From: RGIG3135 sp964477115
GTDB lineage: Bacteria > Actinomycetota > Coriobacteriia > Coriobacteriales > Eggerthellaceae
Assembly: GCA_964477115.1 (NCBI GenBank)
Contig: CAYZCY010000033.1
Span: forward strand, 1-16,387
Length of the DNA: 16,387 nucleotides
Reading direction: 5' to 3'
Position 1 is the stretch's first letter, and every line of letters begins with the position of its first letter. Under the pieces are notes generated by a model. It saw only the letters and a program-made list of their open reading frames with translations. It had not been told where the DNA came from and ran no database searches. Positions 1 to 5,834 of this stretch are shown here, piece by piece. The position numbers and the translations under genes were made by a program.

Positions 1-306
1 ACCGACGACATGGTGAAGGTGAAGGGCGTTAACATGTTCCCCGCGCAGATCGAGGAGATCATCGCCTTCACCGATGGCGCTTCGAGCGAGTATCAGGTGA
101 TGATCGATCACATGAACGGTCGTGACATCATGACGGTGTTCTTTGAGACCGAGGCCGAGGGAGAGGCGAAGGAGGCCGTTGAACAGCAGATGCAGGCGCT
201 GTTCAAAGCCAAGCTCAACATGACGCCGGTCGCCAAGGGCGTTGCCATCGGCGAGCTGCCTCGTTCCGAGAAGAAGACCCGCCGCATTTTCGACAACCGC
301 TACTAA
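1..306 (+). CDS. Phenylacetate-CoA ligase-like protein, C-terminal fragment
   Basis: This is the last 101 codons of an adenylate-forming CoA ligase whose 5' part lies outside the window. The open frame begins at base 1 (TDDMVKVKGVNMFPAQIEEI) and stops at TAA 304-306. The D-D-M-V-K-V-K-G-V-N-x-F-P-x-Q-I-E block is the hinge and start of the mobile C-terminal subdomain of the PaaK family (AMP-binding_C), which swings over the active site for thioester formation. The tail SEKKTRRIFDNRY fits the usual end of PaaK-type proteins, with a lysine shortly before the terminus. Family members activate phenylacetate or other aryl acids with ATP and CoA in the cytosol. Gut anaerobes carry many paralogues, often beside indolepyruvate oxidoreductase genes, so the substrate cannot be fixed from this fragment. 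A terminator follows within 15 bases, so this is the end of its transcript. Confidence 0.85.
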   Translation, partial: TDDMVKVKGVNMFPAQIEEIIAFTDGASSEYQVMIDHMNGRDIMTVFFETEAEGEAKEAVEQQMQALFKAKLNMTPVAKGVAIGELPRSEKKTRRIFDNRY

Positions 307-315
307 GGTTTTGCC

Positions 316-360
316 AGGGGTGCTGTGTTGCGTTTTTGCGCACGCGGCGCCCCTTCTTTG
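316..360 (+). terminator. Intrinsic terminator after the CoA ligase gene
   Basis: Arms starting AGGGG at 316-320 and ending CCCCT at 350-354 form a long stem with several G-T pairs around a T-rich loop (333-337). The stem is followed by a modest T-rich run (TTCTTTG). It lies 10 bases after the stop codon of the ligase gene. Confidence 0.6.
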
Positions 361-477
361 TGTGCCCCTGCGGCGCGCTGGCTAAGGATATACCCCTGCT
401 TGATTTTTCCCATCCCGTGCCCGCAAAGGGTGGTCTGGGGTCAAGGTGGGAGGGGTGCTTCTCGCGACGTGGCAGGC

Positions 478-504
478 GTTTCCCGTGTTTCCCGTGTTTC
501 CCGT
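478..504 (+). repeat. Three perfect tandem copies of GTTTCCCGT
   Basis: The 9-mer GTTTCCCGT occurs three times without mismatch at 478-486, 487-495 and 496-504. It lies in non-coding sequence between the CoA ligase terminator and the small Cys-rich peptide gene. Open frames crossing it have no ribosome binding site or recognisable product. It is probably slippage, but could be a binding-site cluster. Confidence 0.7.
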
Positions 505-595
505 GGCGGATTCACCGAGCTGTTTGAGGCCCTTAAAGCCCTTAGATGCTCAAAAATTATACTCCTGGCAAAAAAAATGTTAAAAATACCGCCTT

Positions 596-623
596 CGGCC
601 ACTTTGCTGTGCTAAAGTGGCCG
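596..623. promoter_or_regulatory. Perfect 10-bp inverted repeat upstream of the Cys-rich peptide gene
   Basis: CGGCCACTTT (596-605) and AAAGTGGCCG (614-623) are perfect reverse complements around the 8-base spacer GCTGTGCT. No T-run follows, so it is not a plain terminator. It lies 27 to 54 bases before the preferred ATG at 650 and overlaps the alternative GTG at 617. A TATACT hexamer at 558-563 is a possible -10 box, but no good -35 was found. The repeat could be an operator or a leader hairpin. Confidence 0.6.
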
Positions 624-649
624 ACATGATTTTCACAGGCGGACATATC

Positions 650-844
650 ATGCATGCGACTGCAAGCGATTGCGCCATCATGAGCCAACATGTGGCTCAG
701 CAGTGTATCGCCGAGGCGGCTTGTGCCGTCATGGCTCAGCATGACGCTCAGGGCTGTACCGCCAGCTGCGCCATCATGGCCCAGCACTTTGCTCAGGGAT
801 GTATCCGCACCGCCCCAATTTATTACTGTTATCGATACTGCTAG
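650..844 (+). CDS. Small Cys/His-rich three-repeat peptide, unknown function
   Basis: A 64-residue peptide with eight cysteines that I do not recognise. After MHATASD come three copies of C-A-[IV]-M-[SA]-Q-H-x-A-Q-[QG]-C (codons 671-706, 722-757 and 767-802), then a C-terminal YYCYRYC. Each repeat has a C-x10-C pair with a central conserved His and two Gln. The units differ mostly at synonymous third positions (TGC/TGT, CAA/CAG, CAT/CAC, GGC/GGA), which supports translation. The ATG at 650 is chosen because AGGCGG lies 7 bases upstream; in-frame GTG 617 and ATG 626 lack such a site. The gene stands alone: an inverted repeat lies upstream and a strong terminator overlaps its stop codon. There is no signal peptide or membrane segment. 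Metal binding, disulfide pairing, or a precursor of a thioether-type modified peptide are all possible. No modification enzyme is in view. Confidence 0.65.
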   Translation: MHATASDCAIMSQHVAQQCIAEAACAVMAQHDAQGCTASCAIMAQHFAQGCIRTAPIYYCYRYC

Positions 845-876
845 CACACGGGTTTGCCCCGGGTGCTAGTTTTTTT
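841..876 (+). terminator. Strong intrinsic terminator of the Cys-rich peptide gene
   Basis: CTAGCAC (841-847) pairs with GTGCTAG (863-869), with an inner CGGG/CCCG stem (849-852 with 858-861). Seven T follow at 870-876. The stop codon TAG at 842-844 is the start of the stem, so the transcript ends right after the peptide. Confidence 0.9.
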
Positions 877-1043
877 GGCACCTGCGTTTCGGCATTCTCG
901 TGTGCGCCTCTACTTCTCCCGATCTTTCGGGGTTGCCGGCGTTTTGCCAAACGCTCTGCGGCAGAGGCCTTTCTGAGGTGTCAGCTCCCTTTGAACAGCC
1001 CTCTCGACAAAACGCTGCCAACCCCTTGAGATATACATCGGGG

Positions 1044-1066
1044 AGCCCGCGTCCAGCCCGCGGGCT
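1044..1066 (+). other. Leader hairpin before the symporter gene
   Basis: AGCCCGCG (1044-1051) and CGCGGGCT (1059-1066) form a perfect 8-bp stem with a 7-base loop, 38 bases before the symporter start codon. TATACA at 1032-1037 is a possible -10 box just upstream, but no convincing -35 was seen. Without a T-run it is probably a leader structure rather than a terminator. The rest of 877-1043 shows nothing recognisable. Confidence 0.4.
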
Positions 1067-1104
1067 TCTCGGACCAACAAACCAGCCTCAGGTAAGGAAA
1101 GAAA

Positions 1105-2676
1105 ATGGCAGCTAAAGTTTTAATGGTAGTTGTGTTCATCGCCATTGCTGTTGGCGTGGGCGTTTACTGCAACCGTTCGACTAAGAGCGTCGACGGATTT
1201 GTTCTCGGCGGGCGCGATGTCGGTCCTTGGCTTTCGGCGTTCGGATATGGCACCAGCTACTTCTCCGCGGTTATCTTCATCGGCTATGCCGGTCAGTTCG
1301 GTTGGAAGTACGGTCTTGCCGCGACACTCATCGGTATCGGCAATGCCATCATCGGCAGCTTGCTTGCCTGGTGGGTGCTCGGTCCGCGTACGCGTGAAAT
1401 GACTCACCGTCTTGGCGCCACCACCATGCCCGAGTTCTTTGGCAAGCGCTACGGCTCCAACGCCCTGCGCATCGCTTCTGCTGCCATCATTTTCATCTTC
1501 CTGATTCCCTACACCGCATCTGTCTACAACGGCCTCGGTCGCCTCTTCGAGATGGCCTTTGGTATCCCTTATGAGGCGTGTGTCGTTGTGATGTCGATCG
1601 TGACCTGCCTCTACGTGGTGGTTGGCGGCTACATGGCAACCGTCACCAACGACTTTATCCAGGGCTGCGTCATGCTGGTTGGCATCGTAGCTGTTGTCGG
1701 CGTGGTGCTTTCCAACAATGGCGGCTTCATGGAGGCCATGACCACCCTGTCCCATGTCGAGGCTGACGGCGTTGAAATGTCCGGCGCCTTCGTCAGTATC
1801 TTGGGTCCCGACCCGCTGAACCTCCTTGGTGTTATTGTGCTTACTTCCCTTGGCACTTGGGGCCTGCCGCAGATGGTTCAAAAGTTCTATGCAATCAAGA
1901 GCGGCTCCGCTATCAAGCAGGGCGCCATTATCTCCACCGTGTTTGCCGTGGTCGTCGCCGGTGGCAGCTACTTCCTTGGCGGTTGGGGTCGACTCTATGC
2001 TGATCAGATCTCCTACGCCGCAAACGGCACGCCTATCTACGACTCCATCGTTCCCTCCATGCTCTCCACCCTGCCCGATCTTATGATCGGCCTGGTTGTC
2101 GTGCTTGTTCTTTCCGCATCCATGTCCACGCTTTCTTCTCTCGTTCTGACCTCCTCCTCCACGCTGACGCTTGATCTCATCAAGGGCAACGTCAAGAAGG
2201 ATATGACAGAAAAACAGCAGCTCACCTGCATGCGCGTCCTGCTGGGCGTCTTCGTTCTGCTGTCCTGCGTGATTGCGCTGATTCAGTACAACTCAACCAT
2301 CACCTTCATTGCTCAGCTCATGGGAATCTCTTGGGGTGCGCTGGCTGGCGCCTTCCTGGGTCCCTTCCTCTGGGGTCTGTACTCCAGCAAGGTTTCCCGC
2401 GCCGCTGTGTGGGCAAGCTTTATCACGGGCGTTGGCCTGACCACTGGCAACATGCTCGCTGGTTTCATGGGCGTCACCATCATTGCCAGCCCCATCAACG
2501 CTGGTGCTATCGCGATGGTTCTTTCCCTCATCATTGTTCCTGTGGTGAGCTTGTTCACCAAGTCGGTTGACTTTGACATCGACCCGCCGTCGCCTAAGTC
2601 CGGCATCGATCGTGAGATCGAGGCTAAGCTTGGTATCGCCGAGCTCACTGCCGCCGAGGCTACTATCGGTAAATAA
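1105..2676 (+). CDS. Sodium:solute symporter (SSS family)
   Basis: A 523-residue integral membrane protein with about 13 hydrophobic segments, the usual size for the SSS family (PutP/PanF/SGLT fold). It imports an organic solute by coupling to the sodium gradient across the cytoplasmic membrane. Family signs are the early V-D-G-F-V-L-G-G-R block before the second membrane helix, GGYMATVTNDFIQG matching the SSS signature (GGxxAxxxTDxxQ) with Asn-Asp at the usual Thr-Asp site, and SASMSTLSSLVLTSSS, the helix whose Ser/Thr residues bind the conserved sodium in PutP and vSGLT. The C-terminus is a charged cytosolic tail. ATG 1105 is chosen because AAGGAAAG lies just upstream and the protein begins directly with a membrane helix. 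Substrate is unknown; monocarboxylates, amino acids and pantothenate are typical. It appears monocistronic, with a hairpin in its leader and a terminator-like stem about 75 bases after its stop. Confidence 0.9.
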   Translation: MAAKVLMVVVFIAIAVGVGVYCNRSTKSVDGFVLGGRDVGPWLSAFGYGTSYFSAVIFIGYAGQFGWKYGLAATLIGIGNAIIGSLLAWWVLGPRTREMTHRLGATTMPEFFGKRYGSNALRIASAAIIFIFLIPYTASVYNGLGRLFEMAFGIPYEACVVVMSIVTCLYVVVGGYMATVTNDFIQGCVMLVGIVAVVGVVLSNNGGFMEAMTTLSHVEADGVEMSGAFVSILGPDPLNLLGVIVLTSLGTWGLPQMVQKFYAIKSGSAIKQGAIISTVFAVVVAGGSYFLGGWGRLYADQISYAANGTPIYDSIVPSMLSTLPDLMIGLVVVLVLSASMSTLSSLVLTSSSTLTLDLIKGNVKKDMTEKQQLTCMRVLLGVFVLLSCVIALIQYNSTITFIAQLMGISWGALAGAFLGPFLWGLYSSKVSRAAVWASFITGVGLTTGNMLAGFMGVTIIASPINAGAIAMVLSLIIVPVVSLFTKSVDFDIDPPSPKSGIDREIEAKLGIAELTAAEATIGK

Positions 2677-2752
2677 GCGGAGAAGGTAAGCGCGTCGCAG
2701 GTTGAGCGTGGCCTGCGGCGAGTCCCTCCAATATCACGCTTTACGTATGCCA

Positions 2753-2800
2753 GTCCAGCCCTTGAAGCCTGCTTGCTTACAAGGGCTGGACCATTCTTGT
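2753..2800 (+). terminator. Terminator-like stem after the symporter gene
   Basis: GTCCAGCCCTTG (2753-2764) and CAAGGGCTGGAC (2780-2791) are perfect 12-bp complements around a 15-base loop, about 75 bases after the symporter stop. The following sequence (CATTCTTGTC) is only weakly T-rich, so termination is probable but not certain. Confidence 0.6.
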
Positions 2801-2919
2801 CTCAAGACGCGTTGGGCTGATATTGGCAAGTGGGCTCGCCGCCTGTGCATATGAGTTGCCGACGTTGATCAAGGGCTGCCAATTTGAGCCTCTTGGGTCA
2901 ACGAAGACGCTACCGATGG

Positions 2920-2949
2920 CAATCTGGTTGACCTGGGTCAACCAGATTG
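2920..2949. repeat. Perfect 13-bp inverted repeat with TTGACC core
   Basis: CAATCTGGTTGAC (2920-2932) and GTCAACCAGATTG (2937-2949) are perfect reverse complements with a 4-base spacer. A further TTGGGTCAAC lies at 2893-2902. The same core recurs in the next inverted repeat and, as TTTGACCA, in the array after the Rrf2 gene. It could be a dimeric-regulator binding site or a small mobile or structural repeat. Confidence 0.75.
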
Positions 2950-2991
2950 TCTTATTTACTAGCGAAGCTAAGTTGCACTGTCAAAAACCAA

Positions 2992-3072
2992 CACTTGGGT
3001 CAACGAAACGTCAATTCCTTTGACCCAGGTCAAGGGAATTGCCACTGAGACGCTTCCGGGTTGACCCAAGTG
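2992..3072. repeat. Nested inverted repeats with TTGACC core
   Basis: Outer arms CACTTGGGTCAAC (2992-3004) and GTTGACCCAAGTG (3060-3072) are perfect 13-bp complements. Inside them CAATTCCTTTGAC (3012-3024) and GTCAAGGGAATTG (3029-3041) pair over 13 bases with one G-T pair and the loop CCAG. The centre GACCCAGGTC is the reverse complement of the centre of the 2920-2949 repeat (GACCTGGGTC), so the two are related. The whole could fold as one cruciform or RNA stem-loop. Confidence 0.75.
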
Positions 3073-3080
3073 CCCAAAAT

Positions 3081-3200
3081 TGACATTGCTCTTCGCGGGC
3101 TGGCCTTGCCCGCTTCGGTTTGGCGCTGTCCGTTCCGGATCGGCATTGCACTTTGCGGGCTGGCCATGTTCGTTGCAGACTGACCTTGCCCTTTGCGGAT
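3081..3200 (+). repeat. Six tandem degenerate 20-bp repeats
   Basis: Six units of exactly 20 bases start at 3081, 3101, 3121, 3141, 3161 and 3181; for example TGACATTGCTCTTCGCGGGC (unit 1) and TGACCTTGCCCTTTGCGGAT (unit 6). Most share the frame [TC]G[GA]C-N2-TG-N5-T-N2-C-N-G, ending in GGGC, GGAT or similar. A seventh partial copy may start at 3201 (CGGCAACGGG). Because 20 is not a multiple of 3, the array does not encode a periodic peptide. The period is close to two turns of DNA, which suits side-by-side protein binding upstream of the Rrf2 gene. Confidence 0.7.
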
Positions 3201-3277
3201 CGGCAACGGGCAATTACCGCTTTGGTCATCATTTGTGCTGGTGCGGGGCCTGTTGTGCCGCTTGCTCCTAGACTGGG

Positions 3278-3297
3278 AAGCGAAACACGGCTCGCTT
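3278..3297 (+). other. Short hairpin just before the Rrf2 gene ribosome site
   Basis: AAGCGA (3278-3283) and TCGCTT (3292-3297) form a 6-bp stem, followed by TTCTCTTG and then the AGGAGG at 3311-3316. This could be a weak attenuator or a leader structure near the translation start. Confidence 0.3.
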
Positions 3298-3321
3298 TTC
3301 TCTTGTGGCAAGGAGGCTTAC

Positions 3322-3717
3322 GTGCAACTGAAGGCATCGACCGATTATGGCCTACGGGCCGTTTTGTATCTCGCTTGCCGGGGCGGCGTCTGCTCGTCAA
3401 AGGCCATTTCCGAGGAGATGTCCATCCCGCGTGACTATCTGATCCAATTGGCGCAGCCTCTTCGGCGGGCAAACATCATCGAAGCACGACCTGGGAAAAA
3501 CGGCGGGTATAGCTTGGCGAAGGACCCATCCGAGATCACCTTGTTCGAGGTGATCGAAGCCCTCGATGACGAGGCGAAAACGGCACGGCTGCGCAGAAGC
3601 GAGCGTACAAGCCTCCCCATGGCCGAAGACGTGCGTCGCGCTTACGATGCAGCAACGAGCAGCTACGATGCCTATTTCAATGGCATCACCATAGCCGCCT
3701 TGCTCGAAAAGAAGTGA
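3322..3717 (+). CDS. Rrf2-family transcriptional regulator without Fe-S ligand cysteines
   Basis: A 131-residue DNA-binding protein. The N-terminus VQLKASTDYGLRAVLYLA is the typical Rrf2 opening. The helix-turn-helix follows (SSKAISEEMSIPRDYLIQLAQPLRRANIIEA), then the wing RPGKNGGYSLAKDPSEITLFEVIEAL, with the G-x-x-G-G-Y/F motif that is nearly invariant in the family. The start is GTG 3322, preceded by AGGAGG at 3311-3316 (5-base spacing); an open frame extends upstream to 3193 but lacks family sequence. IscR- and NsrR-type members hold an iron-sulfur cluster on three cysteines after the wing. Here that stretch (DDEAKTARLRRSERTSLP) has none, and the only cysteines are at about positions 19 and 24. 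It is therefore unlikely to be a classical cluster sensor. The gene stands alone between two repeat zones sharing TTGACC, which makes autoregulation through those repeats a plausible inference. Confidence 0.85.
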   Translation: MQLKASTDYGLRAVLYLACRGGVCSSKAISEEMSIPRDYLIQLAQPLRRANIIEARPGKNGGYSLAKDPSEITLFEVIEALDDEAKTARLRRSERTSLPMAEDVRRAYDAATSSYDAYFNGITIAALLEKK

Positions 3718-3745
3718 GGACGTTCGGCGCTGCCCGATCCCCAGC

Positions 3746-4055
3746 TGGTCAAAGTAGTCACCTCAGGTGTAGGTTTGCTGGCGGCAATGGTCAAACGGGT
3801 CGCCTCAGGGGCACTTTTGAAGGCCCGATGGTCAAATAGGTCACCTCAGGTGCATGTCTGCTGGTCAAAGAACACGCGTCAGGGTGACTTTTGGTCAAAC
3901 GGATGATCCTAGGATCGCCTGTTTGACCACGGGGCTTGGAGAAACTGCCCCCAGCGTGATGCGTTTGGCCATATGGCTTGGTGAAACTACACCCAGCGCG
4001 ACCTGTTTGACCATACGGCACTGCGAGGGTGCCCCTGGCTTGAGGCGTTTGGCCA
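3746..4055. repeat. Mirrored array of about nine ~42-bp repeats with TTTGACCA core
   Basis: On the left, TGGTCAAA starts at 3746, 3788, 3829, 3862 and 3892 (spacing 42, 41, 33, 30). On the right the reverse complement GTTTGACCA or GTTTGGCCA starts at 3921, 3963, 4005 and 4047, exactly 42 apart. The halves meet in a palindrome: TGGTCAAAC (3892-3900), then GATCCTAGGATC (3905-3916), then GTTTGACCA (3921-3929), centred on 3910/3911. Between cores, units share further words such as GTGCCCCTG and ACCTGAGG (read on the minus strand) with drift. The units have no unique spacers of the CRISPR type and there is no cas gene. It lies directly after the Rrf2 gene. Confidence 0.8.
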
Positions 4056-4477
4056 CGGCGGGGGACGCGGCGCTGAGCGCTCGGCTTGCGGCATGCTCCT
4101 AAGCTGCGGTTTGGTCGTTGCGTGTCGGCTGTCTGCCTGCCGTGCGGGGTACGACGCGTGGGTCTCGCGGGTCGAACGGCTCGAGATCAGGGCTGAGGGA
4201 CTTCGGGACATCCCAGAAAGCTTGCGCGCAGGGGGCCTTATCATTTTTATTTGAATTTGAATTCAAAAATAAGATTAGACGAAAGACCTCGCCGTGATGG
4301 TCGATGCTGCGGCTTCGCGGGCTCTTACGCGAGCGCGGGGTTTGGCTTTATCCTGCGTGCGGCATGGGGCCCCGCGGTGTCGCGCGAGCAAGCTTTGGCG
4401 GGGCTGCAAATCGAGATCCATGTCGCGGCGAGTTTTAGTCGATGCGCAGGTTGAGCGTCCTGCATCGAGATCGAGCC
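4056..4477. other. Intergenic region with AT-rich inverted repeat
   Basis: No supported gene lies between the repeat array and the transporter stop codon. At 4242-4273 a short AT-rich island stands out in GC-rich surroundings. It contains the palindrome TTGAATTCAA (4257-4266) and flanking TTATTT/AAATAA arms. It may serve convergent termination between the Rrf2 and transporter genes. Open frames here overlap on both strands and have neither ribosome sites nor family resemblance. Confidence 0.4.
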
Positions 4478-5800
4478 TTAACCGAGGCCCAATATCTGCA
4501 TCACCAGCAAAGCTACGGTCAACACGGCAACCACGCCAACCAGAGCCCACAGCAAAATCTTGTTGATGCGCCCAGAACGATACTCACCCATGATTCGCTT
4601 ATCCGCTGCGATGATGGTCATGAAGGACAGCAGCACGGGTAGGATGAGGCCGTTGATGAACTGCGCGGTCAGCATAACGCCGAGCAGGTTCACGTCCGGG
4701 ATCAAAACCACTAAGGCCGAGAACACGATGACGAAGGTGAAAATACTCTTGAACATGGGCGCTTCCTTCCATTCCAAGGAAACGCCGGCTTCCCAGCCGA
4801 AGGCCTCGCAAATGACGAAGGCGGTGGTCAGGGGAAGCACGCATGCTGCGAGGAAGGAGGCTGCGACCAGGCCTATGGCGAAGAGCGCCTCAGCGTATTC
4901 GCCCGCAAAGGGGGCAAGCGCTGCGGCTGCGTCGGCGGCACTGTCGATCGCGATGCCCTGCGGGAACAGTACAGCACCCGTGGTGACGATAATGAACCAG
5001 GCCACCAGGCAGGCTGCGATAGTTCCCGATACGGCATCGACGCGCTGGGAGAAAAGGTCCTTGGTGGTCAGGCCCTTCTCAACCACGTTACTTTGCGTGA
5101 AGAACATCATCCAGGGCGCAATGGTGGTACCGATCATGGCGATGACCAGCGAAATGAAGCTCGTTTGACCGACCACTTGCGGCATTACGGTGCTGCGCAC
5201 GGCCTGCGTCCAGTCGGGCTCGGCCAAAAACGCGGCAATCACGTAAGTGATAAACACCAAGGACAGCGCCAGAAACACGTTTTGCACGCGCTTGTAAGAG
5301 CCGCCGACCACCAGAAGCCACACGGCCACGGCAGCAACGGGAACGGAGATGTACTTGGAAACGCCGAACATCTCCATGCCCGACGCGATGCCGGCAAATT
5401 CGGAAAAAGTGGTGCAAACGTTGCCGATGAGCAGGGCAAACATGGCAAGCGCCGTCAGGCGGATGCCGAAGCGCTCGCGAATGAGAGCCGCAAAGCCCTT
5501 GCCCGTAACCGCGCCCATGCGCCCCGCCGTGGTCTCAACCACGATGAGCAGCACGCACATAATGGGGATGACCCAAAGCGTTGCAAAGCCAAAGCTCGCG
5601 CCTGCCGTGGAGTAGGTGGAGATGCCGCCCGCGTCATTGCCGGCCATGGCGGTTATGATGCCCGGACCCATGGCGGCAAGGATCAGCCACAGCTTGCTGG
5701 GGCGACGCTCTTCGGCAGCGCTTGCGGCCTCCTCGGCTGCAAGCGGCTCAAGCGTCCCCTTCGCCAAATCCTGAACGGTCTTTTTCTTTCCGAAAATCAT
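4478..5800 (-). CDS. NRAMP-related magnesium-type metal transporter (NRMT group)
   Basis: A 440-residue polytopic protein of the SLC11/NRAMP fold. Membrane helix 1 reads GPGIITAMAGNDAGGISTYS, with D56-A-G-G59 where classical manganese/iron NRAMP proteins have D-P-G-N. Helix 6 reads AMIGTTIAPWMMFFTQS, with T-I-A-P-W where classical members have the metal-binding Met in M-P-H. As I recall it, loss of this methionine and the altered helix 1 motif mark the NRMT clade, whose Eggerthella lenta member was shown to transport Mg2+ and Mn2+, so magnesium uptake is the best guess here. ATG 5800 is chosen over an upstream in-frame ATG at 5857 because AAAGGAG lies just before it. The N-terminal 35 residues are cytosolic and charged. 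It follows the MgtE_N/CBS gene by 34 bases on the same strand, almost certainly one operon, giving a transporter with a putative magnesium-sensing partner. Confidence 0.85.
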   Translation of the reverse strand: MIFGKKKTVQDLAKGTLEPLAAEEAASAAEERRPSKLWLILAAMGPGIITAMAGNDAGGISTYSTAGASFGFATLWVIPIMCVLLIVVETTAGRMGAVTGKGFAALIRERFGIRLTALAMFALLIGNVCTTFSEFAGIASGMEMFGVSKYISVPVAAVAVWLLVVGGSYKRVQNVFLALSLVFITYVIAAFLAEPDWTQAVRSTVMPQVVGQTSFISLVIAMIGTTIAPWMMFFTQSNVVEKGLTTKDLFSQRVDAVSGTIAACLVAWFIIVTTGAVLFPQGIAIDSAADAAAALAPFAGEYAEALFAIGLVAASFLAACVLPLTTAFVICEAFGWEAGVSLEWKEAPMFKSIFTFVIVFSALVVLIPDVNLLGVMLTAQFINGLILPVLLSFMTIIAADKRIMGEYRSGRINKILLWALVGVVAVLTVALLVMQILGLG

Positions 5801-5834
5801 GCTCTGCTCCTTTGCCCGACTGCGCGTCGAATCT

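Noticed and set aside
325..615. Overlapping open frames after the CoA ligase terminator
   Set aside because: No ribosome site, low-complexity translation across the 9-bp triplication, and no recognisable domain.
617..649. Longer start (GTG 617 or ATG 626) for the Cys-rich peptide
   Set aside because: GTG 617 lies in the inverted repeat and neither start has a ribosome site, whereas ATG 650 has AGGCGG at a good distance.
1120..1881. 253-codon open frame antisense to the symporter gene
   Set aside because: It lies opposite a clear SSS coding region; its His/Asp-rich sequence is the usual shadow of GC-rich hydrophobic codons.
3791..4021. Open frame on the minus strand with a 14-residue periodic peptide (KPYGQTHHAGGSFS-like)
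   Set aside because: The period is simply the 42-bp DNA repeat read in frame. There is no ribosome site, and equally long repeat frames exist on the other strand.
3746..4055. CRISPR-like periodic repeats
   Set aside because: The conserved word is only about 9 bases, similarity continues through the intervals, the array inverts in the middle, and no cas gene is present.
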